Notes: generated by a model from the sequence alone, not told the origin. 39,209 bases of DNA from Faecalibacterium sp. (GCA_029264955.1 JARHYC010000024.1:1-39209); one strand, 5' to 3'; counted from the first letter of the stretch, positions 7,400 through 16,850 are shown. Numbers and translations are program-made.

Positions 7400-9073
7400 T
7401 TGCACTGGAAACGCCTGATTGCACTATACAGCTGTTTGATGTTTGGGTTTTGGGCGGTGCTGTGTCGGCTGTATGTGCTGGCAAGCAATACCGACTATGC
7501 GGTGCGTGCCAAGCGGCAGACCGTCACCACGTTGGAGCTGCAACCCGAACGAGGGGATTTTTTTGACCGAAACGGCATACCGCTGACCGGGGCAGAGGCG
7601 TGCTGGTATGCGCTTTGTATTCCGGGCGAAAGCACCTATACCCGTCTGTTTGACTTTGTGGACCCACGGGACCAGAAAACCCTGTACCAGAAGCGCAACG
7701 CAACCAAACCGTTTCTGGTGCGTGTGGATAGGGATTTGTCGGACGAGGGCATTTTTACCGTGTCCCAAAAACAGCGATACACGGAGTTTCCCCTTTGCCC
7801 TCATCTGATTGGCTATCTGGACGGAGAAAGTCAGGGCGTTTCCGGCTTGGAAAGCGCCATGAACGATGTGCTGAGCGCACCGGATGAAAAAGCCACCATT
7901 CAGTGCGTCACCAATGCAAGGGGCGGTTTGATGGAATCCGCGGAGCCTCGGTATTTCCCCGCCGGGAAAACCGCAGCAGACGTACAGCTTACCATCGACA
8001 GCGGTATGCAGGCTTCGGTGGAAGGGATCGGCATGGACATGATGAAAAGCGGCTGCATTGTGGTTCTGGATGTGGAAACCGCACAGGTTCTGGCGTGCGC
8101 CAGCTTTCCGGCATATTCGCAGGATACCGTGGCAAACACCATCCAGACGGGGCAGGGTTCGCTGGTGAATCGTGCGTTTTCTGCCTATGCGGTAGGCTCG
8201 GTATTCAAGCCGTTGCTGGCGGCGGTTGCGCTGGAAGAAGGCTATGCCCGACACACCTACCAGTGCCCCGGCTATATTGATTGGCACCATCACATTTACC
8301 GCTGTGCAGGCGGTGTGCCCCATGGGGATGTGGATTTGCAGACCGCACTGGAAAAAAGCTGCAACGGTTATTTTGTGGAGCTGGGCAGCAAAATCGGCGG
8401 AGAAACGATGCTTTCCTATGCGGAAAAGCTGGGTTTTGGTCAGCCTGTGTATGTGGCAGGCGGCATGAAAGCCGCTGCGGGCAATTTGCCCAGTGCACAG
8501 ACCCTTGCAGATGCAGGCGCACTGGCAAACTTCAGCTTTGGTCAGGGCGAACTTCTGGCAACCCCGGTGCAAATCGGCGCCATGATGAACACCCTTGCCG
8601 CTGACGGCGTGTATCGGGTGCCCTCCTTTTTAATACGCACCTTTGATGCGGACACCGACGGCACGCAGGAGGATTTGCACACTGGCTTTCAGGATGTGCC
8701 GGTCTTTTCCGAAACGACGGTATCCACCCTGCGCACCATGCTGGCGGGCGTTGTTGCAGACGGCCTTGGCAAAGACGCAGCCCCCACTTGGGGCCAAGCA
8801 GGAGGCAAAACAGGAACCGCCCAGACCGGACGCTTTGACAAAGAGGGCAACGAATACAAAAACCTGTGGTTTGCGGGCTTTTACCCGATAGAAAAGCCCA
8901 AGTATACCATAGTCGTGATGCAGGATGACCAGATCCATGCCCAAAACAGCAGCGCCGCTGTGTTTGCACGGGTGTGTGATGCCTTGCATCTGCTGGAACC
9001 CCAGCCCACCCCCCAAAGCGAAACAGAAGAAAATCCAAAAACAAGCACCCAAACCCCGGCGGAAAAAGGTTGA
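7400..9073 (+). CDS. Class B penicillin-binding protein (transpeptidase, FtsI/SpoVD-like)
   Basis: 557 residues from a TTG codon preceded by GGGGGGAG; the frame extends further up but only into the guaB terminator. Membrane-anchored DD-transpeptidase that cross-links peptidoglycan outside the membrane. One N-terminal membrane segment (about 5-25) is followed by a dimerisation domain opening with RGDFFDRNGIPLT. The catalytic domain has SVFK (S267, K270), SCN (S320, N322) and KTG (K470). No PASTA domains are present. The C-terminus is a Pro/Thr/Lys/Glu-rich tail. It is shorter than typical SpoVD or PBP2b, so an elongation, division or spore role cannot be chosen from sequence; no mur or fts genes are adjacent. 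Its stop codon lies within the -35 box of the alaS promoter. Confidence 0.88.
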   Translation: MHWKRLIALYSCLMFGFWAVLCRLYVLASNTDYAVRAKRQTVTTLELQPERGDFFDRNGIPLTGAEACWYALCIPGESTYTRLFDFVDPRDQKTLYQKRNATKPFLVRVDRDLSDEGIFTVSQKQRYTEFPLCPHLIGYLDGESQGVSGLESAMNDVLSAPDEKATIQCVTNARGGLMESAEPRYFPAGKTAADVQLTIDSGMQASVEGIGMDMMKSGCIVVLDVETAQVLACASFPAYSQDTVANTIQTGQGSLVNRAFSAYAVGSVFKPLLAAVALEEGYARHTYQCPGYIDWHHHIYRCAGGVPHGDVDLQTALEKSCNGYFVELGSKIGGETMLSYAEKLGFGQPVYVAGGMKAAAGNLPSAQTLADAGALANFSFGQGELLATPVQIGAMMNTLAADGVYRVPSFLIRTFDADTDGTQEDLHTGFQDVPVFSETTVSTLRTMLAGVVADGLGKDAAPTWGQAGGKTGTAQTGRFDKEGNEYKNLWFAGFYPIEKPKYTIVVMQDDQIHAQNSSAAVFARVCDALHLLEPQPTPQSETEENPKTSTQTPAEKG

Positions 9074-9098
9074 CATTCCCGGCGAAAATGCTTATAAT
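9070..9098 (+). promoter_or_regulatory. Consensus promoter of the alaS leader
   Basis: TTGACA (9070-9075), a 17-base spacer and TATAAT (9093-9098), both perfect consensus boxes. The -35 box overlaps the stop codon of the penicillin-binding protein gene. Confidence 0.9.
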
Positions 9099-9104
9099 TT
9101 GACT

Positions 9105-9350
9105 ATAATAATGCAAAAAAGGCTTTGATAGGGCCAAAGCATAGTTCTTGTTCCCCAGAGAGAAGGTCGCTTGCTGCAAGACCTTTGTGCGAGAGTATGC
9201 TAAGCCACCCTGGAGCTGCTGGCGAGAGCCGGCCGCAGCGCAGCGTTACTGCGTACGAGTGGCAGATGATTTCATCTGCAATTTGGGTGGTACCACGGAT
9301 GCTGAAATAGCTTTCGTCCCTGTTTTGGGGGCGGAAGCTATATTTTTTTG
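9105..9350 (+). promoter_or_regulatory. T-box riboswitch controlling alaS
   Basis: The leader reads the charging state of tRNA-Ala. The T-box sequence TGGGTGGTACCACGG is at 9284-9298, and its TGGT (9288-9291) would pair with the uncharged ACCA end of tRNA-Ala. The stem I hallmark CAGAGAG is at 9156-9162, and GGAGCTGCT (9212-9220) carries a plausible Ala GCU specifier; the exact specifier codon is inferred. The terminator stem runs 9307-9342 (ATAGCTTTCGTCCC with GGGGGCGGAAGCTAT) and is followed by seven T. With uncharged tRNA bound, the antiterminator forms and alaS is read. Confidence 0.92.
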
Positions 9351-9385
9351 CATGGAGTTTTGCAAAGTAAGAGGAGAATAACAAC

Positions 9386-12040
9386 ATGAAATGGACCGGT
9401 TTGAACGAACTGCGTAATGCGTATCTGAGTTTCTTTGAGAGCAAGGGCCACCTGCGTCTGGACAGCTTCCCCCTGGTGCCCAAGAATGACCCCAGCCTGC
9501 TGCTGATCAACAGCGGTATGGCTCCCATGAAAAAGTGGTTCCTGGGTCAGGAAGAGCCCCCTTGTCATCGTGTCACCACCTGCCAGAAGTGCATCCGCAC
9601 CCCTGACATTGAGCGTGTCGGCATCACCGCACGGCATGGCACCTTCTTCGAGATGCTGGGCAACTTCTCTTTCCAGGATTACTTTAAGGAAGAGGTCATT
9701 CCCTGGGCATGGGAGTTTCTGACCAGCGACGAGTGGATGGCTATCCCCAAGGATCGTCTGTATGTTTCCGTCTACGAAGAGGACGACGAGGCTTACGACA
9801 TCTGGACCAAGAAGATCGGCGTTGCGGAGGACCACATGGTTCGTCTGGGCAAAGAGGACAACTTCTGGGAGCATGGCTCCGGTCCGTGCGGTCCCTGCTC
9901 TGAAATTCACTTTGACCGTGGCCCCGAGTACGGCTGCGGCAAGCCCACCTGCGGTGTAGGCTGTGACTGCGACCGCTACATGGAAATCTGGAACCTGGTG
10001 TTCAGCCAGTTCGATTCCGACGGCAAGGGCACCTACACCCGTCTGGAGCGTCCCAACATTGATACCGGTATGGGTCTGGAGCGTCTGGCTTGCGTCATGC
10101 AGAACGTGGGCAACCTGTTCGAGGTTGATACCGTCAAGTCTGTCCTGAACCATGTGGAAAAGATTTCCGGCAAGGAATACAAGAAGGATGCAAAGACCGA
10201 TATTTCCATCCGTGTTATCACCGACCACGTCCGCAGCTGCACCTTCATGGTATCTGATGGCGTGCGCCCCACCAACGAGGGCCGCGGCTATGTGCTGCGC
10301 CGTCTGCTGCGCCGTGCGGCACGTCACGGCCGTATGCTGGGCATCAACCGCCCGTTCCTGGTGGAGCTGGTGGAAACCGTTATCCAGTCCAGCGAGAGCG
10401 CATATCCCGAGCTGCGTGAGCACGCCGACTACATCAAGCGTGTCATCGGCACCGAGGAAGAGAACTTCTACCGTACTATCGACGCCGGTATGAACCTGCT
10501 GAACAACCTGATCGACGAGGTCAAGGCAAACGGCGGCAAGGAGCTGTCCGGTGCAGAGGTGTTCAAGCTGCACGATACCTTTGGTTTCCCCATGGATCTG
10601 ACCAAGGAAATCGCGCTGGAAGCAGGTATTCAGGTGGACGAGGAAGGTTTCCATGCCGAGCTGCAGAAGCAGAAGACCCGTTCTCGTGAAGAGCGCCTGA
10701 AGAAGAACATTTCCGGCTGGAGCGCTGACCTGTTCGGCGAGCTGACCGTTGAGCCTACCGTTTACACCGGCTATGAAAAGCTGGCTGACGAAGCTGCCGT
10801 TGTGGCGCTGGCGGAGGACGAAACCCTGACCGACGGCGTTTCTACCGATGACGGCGCAAAGGAAGGCGTTCTGGTCATTCTGAACAAGACCCCGTTCTAT
10901 GCAGAGATGGGCGGTCAGGTTGCTGACCACGGCACCATCACCACCGACGACGCAACCCTGCGTGTGCTGGACGTGAAAAAGACCCCCAAGGGCTACTTTG
11001 TCCACACCTGCGTTTTGGAAAGCGGCCTGATCAAGGTTGGCGATAAGGTCAACGCACAGGTGGACAAGGCATATCACATGGATATTGCCCGCAACCACAC
11101 CGCAACCCACCTGATGCAGGCTGCGCTGCGTGAGGTTCTGGGCGATCACGTCCATCAGGCAGGCTCCTATCAGGATGCAGGCGTCACCCGTTTCGACTTT
11201 ACCCACTTCAGCGCCGTTACCCCGGAAGAGCTGAAGAAGGTGGAAGATATCGTCAATGAGAAGATTCTGGACGCTATGGATGTTGACATCCGCAATATGC
11301 CCATCGCCGAAGCAAAGGAGCTGGGCGCAATGGCTCTGTTTGGCGAAAAGTACGGCGAAGTCGTCCGTGTTGTCAACGTACAGGGCTGGTCCACTGAGTT
11401 CTGCGGCGGTTCTCATGTTTCCAACACCGCACAGATCGGCTGCTTCAAGATCGTCAGCGAATCTTCTGTTGCAGCAGGCACCCGCCGTATCGAAGCAATC
11501 ACCGGCCGTAACGCTGTGAAGATGATGCAGGACAACGAAGCGACCATCAAGGAAGCCGTTGCTGCTATCAAGGCTACTAGCGCAAAGGATCTGGTTGCCC
11601 GTGCCGAAGCGCTGGTTGCTGAGAACAAGGCTCTGGCCAAGGAGCTGTCCGACAGGAAGGCTGCCGATGCTGCTGCAAAGGCAAACAGCCTGTTCGACAA
11701 CGCTGTGGACGTGGGCGGGGTCCGTGTGATGACGGCTAAGGTTGCTGGCGGTGCAGATGCGCTGCGCAGTATGTGCGATACCGTCCGTGAAAAGGCTGCT
11801 GACGCTGTTGCGGTTCTGGTGAGCGTGGACGGCGAAAAGATGAGCCTGGCGGTTACCGTTGCCAAGGACGCACAGGCACACGGCCTGAAGGCTGGCGCTC
11901 TGGTCAAGGATATTGCTGCAATCGCCGGCGGCAAGGGCGGCGGCAAGCCCGATTTCGCAATGGCTGGCCTGAAGGATGCTTCCAAAATCGACGAAGCTCT
12001 GGCAGCTGCTGCTGAAATCGTAAAGGCAAACCTGAAGTAA
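9386..12040 (+). CDS. alaS: Alanine--tRNA ligase
   Basis: 884 residues, the usual bacterial length. It charges tRNA-Ala in the cytoplasm. The class II catalytic domain is at the N-terminus (motifs such as ARHGTFFEMLGNFSF near 75-90). The editing domain has HTATH at about 571-575 and the C-x3-H pair in FCGGSH near 672-676, which bind zinc and clear Ser and Gly mischarging. The C-terminal DHHA1 domain carries GGKGGGKPDFAMAG. The start is the ATG after AAGAGGAGAA. Expression is under the T-box leader just upstream, and a strong hairpin ends the transcript. Confidence 0.97.
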   Translation: MKWTGLNELRNAYLSFFESKGHLRLDSFPLVPKNDPSLLLINSGMAPMKKWFLGQEEPPCHRVTTCQKCIRTPDIERVGITARHGTFFEMLGNFSFQDYFKEEVIPWAWEFLTSDEWMAIPKDRLYVSVYEEDDEAYDIWTKKIGVAEDHMVRLGKEDNFWEHGSGPCGPCSEIHFDRGPEYGCGKPTCGVGCDCDRYMEIWNLVFSQFDSDGKGTYTRLERPNIDTGMGLERLACVMQNVGNLFEVDTVKSVLNHVEKISGKEYKKDAKTDISIRVITDHVRSCTFMVSDGVRPTNEGRGYVLRRLLRRAARHGRMLGINRPFLVELVETVIQSSESAYPELREHADYIKRVIGTEEENFYRTIDAGMNLLNNLIDEVKANGGKELSGAEVFKLHDTFGFPMDLTKEIALEAGIQVDEEGFHAELQKQKTRSREERLKKNISGWSADLFGELTVEPTVYTGYEKLADEAAVVALAEDETLTDGVSTDDGAKEGVLVILNKTPFYAEMGGQVADHGTITTDDATLRVLDVKKTPKGYFVHTCVLESGLIKVGDKVNAQVDKAYHMDIARNHTATHLMQAALREVLGDHVHQAGSYQDAGVTRFDFTHFSAVTPEELKKVEDIVNEKILDAMDVDIRNMPIAEAKELGAMALFGEKYGEVVRVVNVQGWSTEFCGGSHVSNTAQIGCFKIVSESSVAAGTRRIEAITGRNAVKMMQDNEATIKEAVAAIKATSAKDLVARAEALVAENKALAKELSDRKAADAAAKANSLFDNAVDVGGVRVMTAKVAGGADALRSMCDTVREKAADAVAVLVSVDGEKMSLAVTVAKDAQAHGLKAGALVKDIAAIAGGKGGGKPDFAMAGLKDASKIDEALAAAAEIVKANLK

Positions 12041-12052
12041 TTTTATTTCGGC

Positions 12053-12114
12053 AAAACAGAATCTCAGCACCGCCATGGGGGAAACCTGCGTGGTGGTGCA
12101 GTTCTGTTTTTATT
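12053..12114 (+). terminator. Intrinsic terminator of alaS
   Basis: AAAACAGAA and GCACCGCCAT pair with GTGGTGGTGC and TTCTGTTTTT across a loop near 12077-12089, with an internal bulge on the left arm. A T-run closes it. Confidence 0.75.
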
Positions 12115-12174
12115 TCTGCAAGGCAAACCGGTGCAAAGCGCACCAAGCGATACAGTATGGAGGAGGTTTGTTCT

Positions 12175-12513
12175 ATGGATTGTCTGTTCTGCAAAATCGC
12201 TGCAGGCGAAATCCCCGCAAAAAAGCTGTACGAGGACGACCAGCTGCTGGCCTTTTATGACATCGACCCGCAGGCTCCCGTTCACTTTTTGGTGATTCCC
12301 AAGCAGCATATTGACTCCGCAGCCTGCCTGACCGAAAAGGACGCAGCACTGCTGGGCCATATCTATGCAGTGATTGCCAAGCTGACGGCACAGCTGGGCT
12401 GTGACGGCGGTTACCGTGTCGTGACCAACGTAGGCGAGGACGGCGGCCAAAGCGTGAAGCATCTGCACTTCCATGTGCTGGCAAAGCGCAGTCTGGCATG
12501 GCCTCCGGGCTGA
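12175..12513 (+). CDS. HIT family purine nucleoside phosphoramidase (HinT-like)
   Basis: 112 residues from the ATG after GGAGGAG; typical HinT size. Cytoplasmic hydrolase of AMP-lysine and other phosphoramidates. The histidine triad HLHFH is at residues 96-100, and the N-terminal CLFC (C3, C6) is the Cys pair often seen in bacterial HinT. The C-terminal LAWPPG is the usual HinT end. The gene lies 53 bases before a phosphoribosyltransferase gene and may be co-transcribed with it. The physiological substrate is unknown for most bacteria. Confidence 0.92.
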   Translation: MDCLFCKIAAGEIPAKKLYEDDQLLAFYDIDPQAPVHFLVIPKQHIDSAACLTEKDAALLGHIYAVIAKLTAQLGCDGGYRVVTNVGEDGGQSVKHLHFHVLAKRSLAWPPG

Positions 12514-12566
12514 TTGGTCAGATGTATGACTCTGTTGTGTCTGAATCGGAAAAAGGAGAATATACA

Positions 12567-13106
12567 ATGAAAGATACCTATACTTTGCACGTTGCGGGTT
12601 TGACGCGTGAGCTGCCCATTTGCCCGCTGAACGAGCATTTGAACATTGCTGCCTTCATCATGCTGGGCGACGCAGAGTTGTCTGTGGCTTGCGCTGCTGA
12701 GCTGCTGAAGAAGGTGCCTGAGTTTGACGTCATCCTGACGGCGGAAGCAAAGGGTATCCCGGTGGCACACGAGATGAGCCGCCAGAGCGGCAAGCCGTAT
12801 CTGGTAGCACGCAAGGGCAAAAAACTGTATATGCGTGACCCTGTCGTGGTCGAGGACCAGTCCATCACTACCGCTGCAAAGCAGACTTTGGTCATTGACC
12901 GCCCGGAGCTGGAATCCATGAACGGCAAGCGTCTGCTGATTGTGGACGACGTGATTTCCACAGGCGGCTCTCTGCACGCACTGGAGGCCCTGGCTGCACA
13001 GAGCAGCTGCGAGGTTGTTTGCTGTGCTGCTGTTCTGGCAGAGGGCGATGCAGCCCAGCGCAGCGACATCGTGTATTTGGAGCCGCTGCCCCTGATTGAA
13101 TCCTAA
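12567..13106 (+). CDS. Purine-type phosphoribosyltransferase (Apt-like)
   Basis: 179 residues from the ATG after AAAAGGAGAA. Type I phosphoribosyltransferase fold with the PRPP-binding loop VDDVISTGGS at residues 126-135 (D127, D128), and the AEAKGIPVAHEMS region (about 59-71) that is conserved in the Apt/Xpt group. Salvage of adenine or another purine base with PRPP is the likely reaction. It is similar to Clostridial proteins annotated as adenine phosphoribosyltransferase, but the base specificity is inferred. Its end overlaps the next gene by eleven bases. Confidence 0.75.
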   Translation: MKDTYTLHVAGLTRELPICPLNEHLNIAAFIMLGDAELSVACAAELLKKVPEFDVILTAEAKGIPVAHEMSRQSGKPYLVARKGKKLYMRDPVVVEDQSITTAAKQTLVIDRPELESMNGKRLLIVDDVISTGGSLHALEALAAQSSCEVVCCAAVLAEGDAAQRSDIVYLEPLPLIES

Positions 13107-15195
13107 GGCGTCGCATCGCCCGGCGTGTATCTGCGTAAGCGGGATACTTGCTATTTTGCTGTTACAAGCGTACTTGCCGCGGGCGGTCTTTTGGCTGCCT
13201 GCGGCTTTTTCGCTTTTGGTTGGTCTGGCATTTCTACTGGCAAAACGGAACTGGCTGGGCAGATGCATCTGTGTTTCGGGTATGCTGGCGTTTTTGTTGG
13301 GTATTTCCGGGTGGGGCATGGTGGAACAGGCAAAGCCGCTGTACCGTGCCGGTACAGTGGAGATCTGCGGTCAGGTACGGCAGGTTGCTGCCATCCCAGG
13401 GACCGATCAAGTGCGTGCTGTAATGCTGCTGGACCGGGTGGACGGCAAACCGGTGCGGATGCGGGTCATCTGTGGCAGTATGCCGGAATGTAATGTGGGC
13501 GAGGTTATATCCGGCCAGTATCGGCTTGAGGCACTGCCGAAGGATAAATTTTATCGCCAGCGCTGTGCCGACCATATTTTTACCCATGCACAGTATCGGG
13601 ATGGCTTCGCGGTGAAAGCGCTGCGGCGCAACCGTTTCTGGCGGTTTTACCAGCTTCGTTTGACATGGGGCAAGCGGATTCGGTATGATCTAAAGGATGA
13701 TATCGGCGGAGTGATGGCTGCTATGTCGGTAGGGGATCAAAGCGGCATTTCCCGTGAGTTATATCAAGCCTATCAAACAGCAGGCATCCCACACGTTTTG
13801 GTGGTCAGCGGGCTGCATCTGGCAGTTGTTTGCGGTCTGGTACCGCTGGCGCTGGAAAGAAAAAAATCCCGCGTCCGCCACAGCGTGCTTTCCATCCTGC
13901 TTGCGCTGTTTTATATCTGTCTGACAGGTGCATCGCCGTCGGTGGTGCGTGCCGGTATTGCGGTGATACTTTACAGCGTCGGGCTTTTGCTGGGTCTGGC
14001 AGCGGACCCGTTTACCAGTTTAGCGGTGGCAGGTGTGCTGATGTCGGTGGTCAACCCATATGCGGTGTGCGATATTGGATTCCAGCTTTCCTTCTGTGCA
14101 GCGGCAGGGGTGCTGCTGGGTTCCGCTATGCTGGGCAGGCTGGGGATTTCGGTACAAAACGCCTCCGGCTGGAGAAAAGTGCAGCGCCTTTTCTTACAGC
14201 AGCTTGTGGTTTCCTGTATGGCGGCATTGTTCGTGCTTCCGGTTCAGCTGTCGTGGCAGTTGTCGGTCAGTTGGTTCTCCGTTTTTGCGAATCTGGCCTG
14301 CTTTTTGCTCATTCGCCCGATTGTCTGCTGCGGTTTGGCTGCGGTGGTGCTGGGCGGAATACCGGGGCTGGAAGGGATCACACGCGGTTTGTGTCTGTTG
14401 GGCGGTATGCTGACACGCTGGCTGAATACAATCGTGGGGATGTTTTGTCGGATGTCGCAGAAAAGCGGCTGCGGGCTGGCGTTTTTGCTGATTTCGCTGG
14501 TCGCCATTGGATTTCTGCTGATTTGTATGTACAAGGGGTATACCCTACGAATGATTTTACCCGCAGTCGTCGTGCTTTTGTTGACAGCGACCTTATGGTC
14601 GGATATATTACAGTACGATATGATCAAAATTACAGTAATGGGGCAAAGCAAGGCGCCCGCCGTCGTGGTGACACAAAACCGAAAAGCGATGGTTCTCTTT
14701 CGTGGCGGCGACAGCACCGCCCACCAGATCCAAGCATATCTGTATGAGCAGGGCATCCCGGAAATCGACTATGTTGTAGATTTGCGTTTGGGTACCCCAA
14801 AGCCCTGCCCGCTGAAAGGAAACCACTATAAAACGCTGGCAGAAACAGAGTACGAACTGCCCCAGCCAGAGTTTCCGTTGAAGGATGTGATATTGGTCAT
14901 GACGATGGATGTAGACGGCGGTATGGCTGCTTTGGTGTGTGGGCGGTATGTGATATGGCTGTACAGCGGTTCGCTGGATGTGGAAACAGACGCTGCGGGT
15001 ATGCAGCTGCTTTTGGCGTCCGACGGTGCCCCGGGCAGTCTGGCACACTGCGAAACCATTTTGACCCTGAACCCTAATATCGACTGGCTGCAAACCCAAC
15101 CCAAAGAAAAACTGCGTTACGCCAACGGCAGAGCCACTGTGCGGATTCGTCCGTGCTGGTTCTGTCGGGATTGGTTGGTACGCTTGGATACATGA
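13096..15195 (+). CDS. comEC: ComEC/Rec2 family DNA uptake channel with a decayed beta-lactamase domain
   Basis: 699 residues from a TTG codon; the ribosome site is weak (GGAG, 13 bases up), so the true start may lie a little downstream. ComEC is the inner-membrane channel for single-stranded DNA in natural competence. An N-terminal pair of membrane segments and an OB-fold region (about 75-170) come first. The competence domain follows at about 195-470, with GDQSGISRELYQAYQTAG and HVLVVSGLHLAVV. The C-terminal part (about 495-699) aligns with the metallo-beta-lactamase region, but the THxDxDH metal motif is missing: the corresponding stretch reads IDYVVDLRLGTPKPC. Hydrolase activity is therefore unlikely. 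Confidence 0.88.
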   Translation: MNPKASHRPACICVSGILAILLLQAYLPRAVFWLPAAFSLLVGLAFLLAKRNWLGRCICVSGMLAFLLGISGWGMVEQAKPLYRAGTVEICGQVRQVAAIPGTDQVRAVMLLDRVDGKPVRMRVICGSMPECNVGEVISGQYRLEALPKDKFYRQRCADHIFTHAQYRDGFAVKALRRNRFWRFYQLRLTWGKRIRYDLKDDIGGVMAAMSVGDQSGISRELYQAYQTAGIPHVLVVSGLHLAVVCGLVPLALERKKSRVRHSVLSILLALFYICLTGASPSVVRAGIAVILYSVGLLLGLAADPFTSLAVAGVLMSVVNPYAVCDIGFQLSFCAAAGVLLGSAMLGRLGISVQNASGWRKVQRLFLQQLVVSCMAALFVLPVQLSWQLSVSWFSVFANLACFLLIRPIVCCGLAAVVLGGIPGLEGITRGLCLLGGMLTRWLNTIVGMFCRMSQKSGCGLAFLLISLVAIGFLLICMYKGYTLRMILPAVVVLLLTATLWSDILQYDMIKITVMGQSKAPAVVVTQNRKAMVLFRGGDSTAHQIQAYLYEQGIPEIDYVVDLRLGTPKPCPLKGNHYKTLAETEYELPQPEFPLKDVILVMTMDVDGGMAALVCGRYVIWLYSGSLDVETDAAGMQLLLASDGAPGSLAHCETILTLNPNIDWLQTQPKEKLRYANGRATVRIRPCWFCRDWLVRLDT

Positions 15196-15208
15196 CAGGA
15201 GGAACGCT

Positions 15209-16234
15209 ATGACAGCAAATCCGCAGATTGCCGAACTGGTAAACAAGCAATACCCGGTTTACTATTTTGTTTCGGGCGAAGCCTATCTGGCACACCGTGC
15301 GCTGCATCAGCTCAGCGCCCAGATTCTGGCGGGCGAGGAGGAAAAAACCGTTCTGGATGAGCCAGCCCCGGACATCGAATCTGTCATCATGGCAGCAGGT
15401 ACGATTTCCTTTTTCGGTACCCGCCGTTTGATTGTAATGCCTAATCTGGAGCCGTCGGCATATTCGGAAAAGGATTTTGCGGATTTCTGTGATGCCATTT
15501 CCAGCGCAGAAAACGCTGTGTTCGTGATGAGCAGCGTGTACCCCATCGAATGGAACAAGCCCCGCATTCCCAAGCAGATGAAAAAGCTGATGGATCTTTG
15601 CCAAAAGCTGGGTTATGTACAGGACATTGCAAAGCTGACCGGCCCCCAGCTGCGGGAAAATCTGATGGAGCGCGCATCCAAACAGGGGACGACGCTTTCA
15701 GATGCAGCAGCCCGTGCGCTGGTTGACCGCAGCGGCGAGGACCCGTCTTTGCTGGAAAACGAAGTGGACAAGCTGTGTGCGTTGTCGGGCTATCAGGTCA
15801 TCAGTCCTGCGATGGTGGCGCAGCTGGGTACACCCAATCTGGAAGCAGACGTGTTCGAGATGGCAAAGCTGGTCGCGGCAAAAAATGCCACCGCTGCCTG
15901 CGATAAGCTCCAGCAGCTGATAAAATTGCGATACGAGCCGATTCCCATTGCCGCCGCATTGAACGGCAGTTATATTGATATGTACCGGGTCAAGCTGGGA
16001 CAAAGCAAAAAGCTGGGCTATGAAGCCGTCCACAAGGATTTCGGCTATAAGGGCAGCCCATATCGCCTGAAATATGTGATGGACAGCGCACGGCGGTATA
16101 CACTGCCCCAGCTGAAGCAATGCCTGGAAATTCTGGATACGCTGGACCGTGACCTGAAAGCCAGCCCGGTAGATGGGGAAATTCAGCTGGAAACGGCACT
16201 TTGTTGTTTGTGCCGGGTAGGGGGCAGCCGATGA
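15209..16234 (+). CDS. holA: DNA polymerase III subunit delta
   Basis: 341 residues from the ATG after AGGAGG. Delta opens the beta sliding clamp within the clamp loader. The N-terminal AAA-like fold is seen in PVYYFVSGEAYLAHRAL (about 16-32) and FFGTRRLIVMPNL (about 68-80); there is no P-loop, as expected for delta. The middle and C-terminal helical parts include SGEDPSLLENEVDKL and LEADVFEMAKLVAAKN, typical of the HolA family. It lies 13 bases after comEC, a gene order frequent in Firmicutes, and overlaps the next gene by ATGA. Confidence 0.92.
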   Translation: MTANPQIAELVNKQYPVYYFVSGEAYLAHRALHQLSAQILAGEEEKTVLDEPAPDIESVIMAAGTISFFGTRRLIVMPNLEPSAYSEKDFADFCDAISSAENAVFVMSSVYPIEWNKPRIPKQMKKLMDLCQKLGYVQDIAKLTGPQLRENLMERASKQGTTLSDAAARALVDRSGEDPSLLENEVDKLCALSGYQVISPAMVAQLGTPNLEADVFEMAKLVAAKNATAACDKLQQLIKLRYEPIPIAAALNGSYIDMYRVKLGQSKKLGYEAVHKDFGYKGSPYRLKYVMDSARRYTLPQLKQCLEILDTLDRDLKASPVDGEIQLETALCCLCRVGGSR

Positions 16235-16845
16235 GAGAAAAAATCCATACCTCCCGTGTGATTGTGGTGGAAGGCAAATATGACGCATCCCGCTTGGCGG
16301 GCATCACCGACGCAACGATTTTGTGTACGGATGGCTTTGGCATCTATACCGATCCCGAGCGCCAAAAGATGCTCAAGCAGTTGGCAAAGAAAAACGGCCT
16401 GATTATCCTGACCGATTCGGATGCGGCGGGGTTCCGTATTCGGAACTTTGTGACTAACATCGTAGGCGCTGACAACGTCCTGCAAGCCTATACGCCGGCA
16501 CAGCCGGGCAAAGAAAAGCGCAAAGCCGAACCGGGAAAAGAAGGTTTGCTTGGCGTGGAAGGCATCGACGACGATGTACTGTACCAGATTTTGCAAGAGC
16601 TGGTAGAAAATCAAACTCAGCCAAAAGCCGAAGAAAATCCAGAAACAGCCCCCCGGCGGGAAATCACCTATACGGATTTGTATGCGTGGGGTCTGTCGGG
16701 TACGGCGGGCGCGGCGGCGCGTAAAACCGCTTTGCTGAAAAAGCTGGATTTGCCCCCGCGCCTATCGAAAAAAGCCATGGTGCAGGTACTGAACCGCCTG
16801 CATACCTGGCAGGAAATCGACACTTTGTTGCAAAACGAACTATAA
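16231..16845 (+). CDS. rnmV: Toprim protein, ribonuclease M5 family
   Basis: 204 residues from an ATG that overlaps the holA stop (ATGA). The N-terminal Toprim domain has VVEGKYDA (E14) and TDSDAAGF (D62, D64), which bind magnesium. The C-terminal part, ITYTDLYAWGLSGTAGAAARK and the following KLDLPPRLSKKAMVQVLNRL, matches the small helical domain of RNase M5, which matures 5S rRNA. The family is usually 170-190 residues; here a charged linker at about 87-140, rich in Lys, Glu and Pro, adds length. In many Firmicutes the gene sits near rsmA, not holA. A related Toprim protein of another role remains possible. Confidence 0.75.
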   Translation: MREKIHTSRVIVVEGKYDASRLAGITDATILCTDGFGIYTDPERQKMLKQLAKKNGLIILTDSDAAGFRIRNFVTNIVGADNVLQAYTPAQPGKEKRKAEPGKEGLLGVEGIDDDVLYQILQELVENQTQPKAEENPETAPRREITYTDLYAWGLSGTAGAAARKTALLKKLDLPPRLSKKAMVQVLNRLHTWQEIDTLLQNEL

Positions 16846-16850
16846 ACAGA

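Noticed and set aside
9125-9381. Short frames through the alaS leader
   Set aside because: The region is a T-box riboswitch; the frames have no ribosome site and cross its conserved elements.
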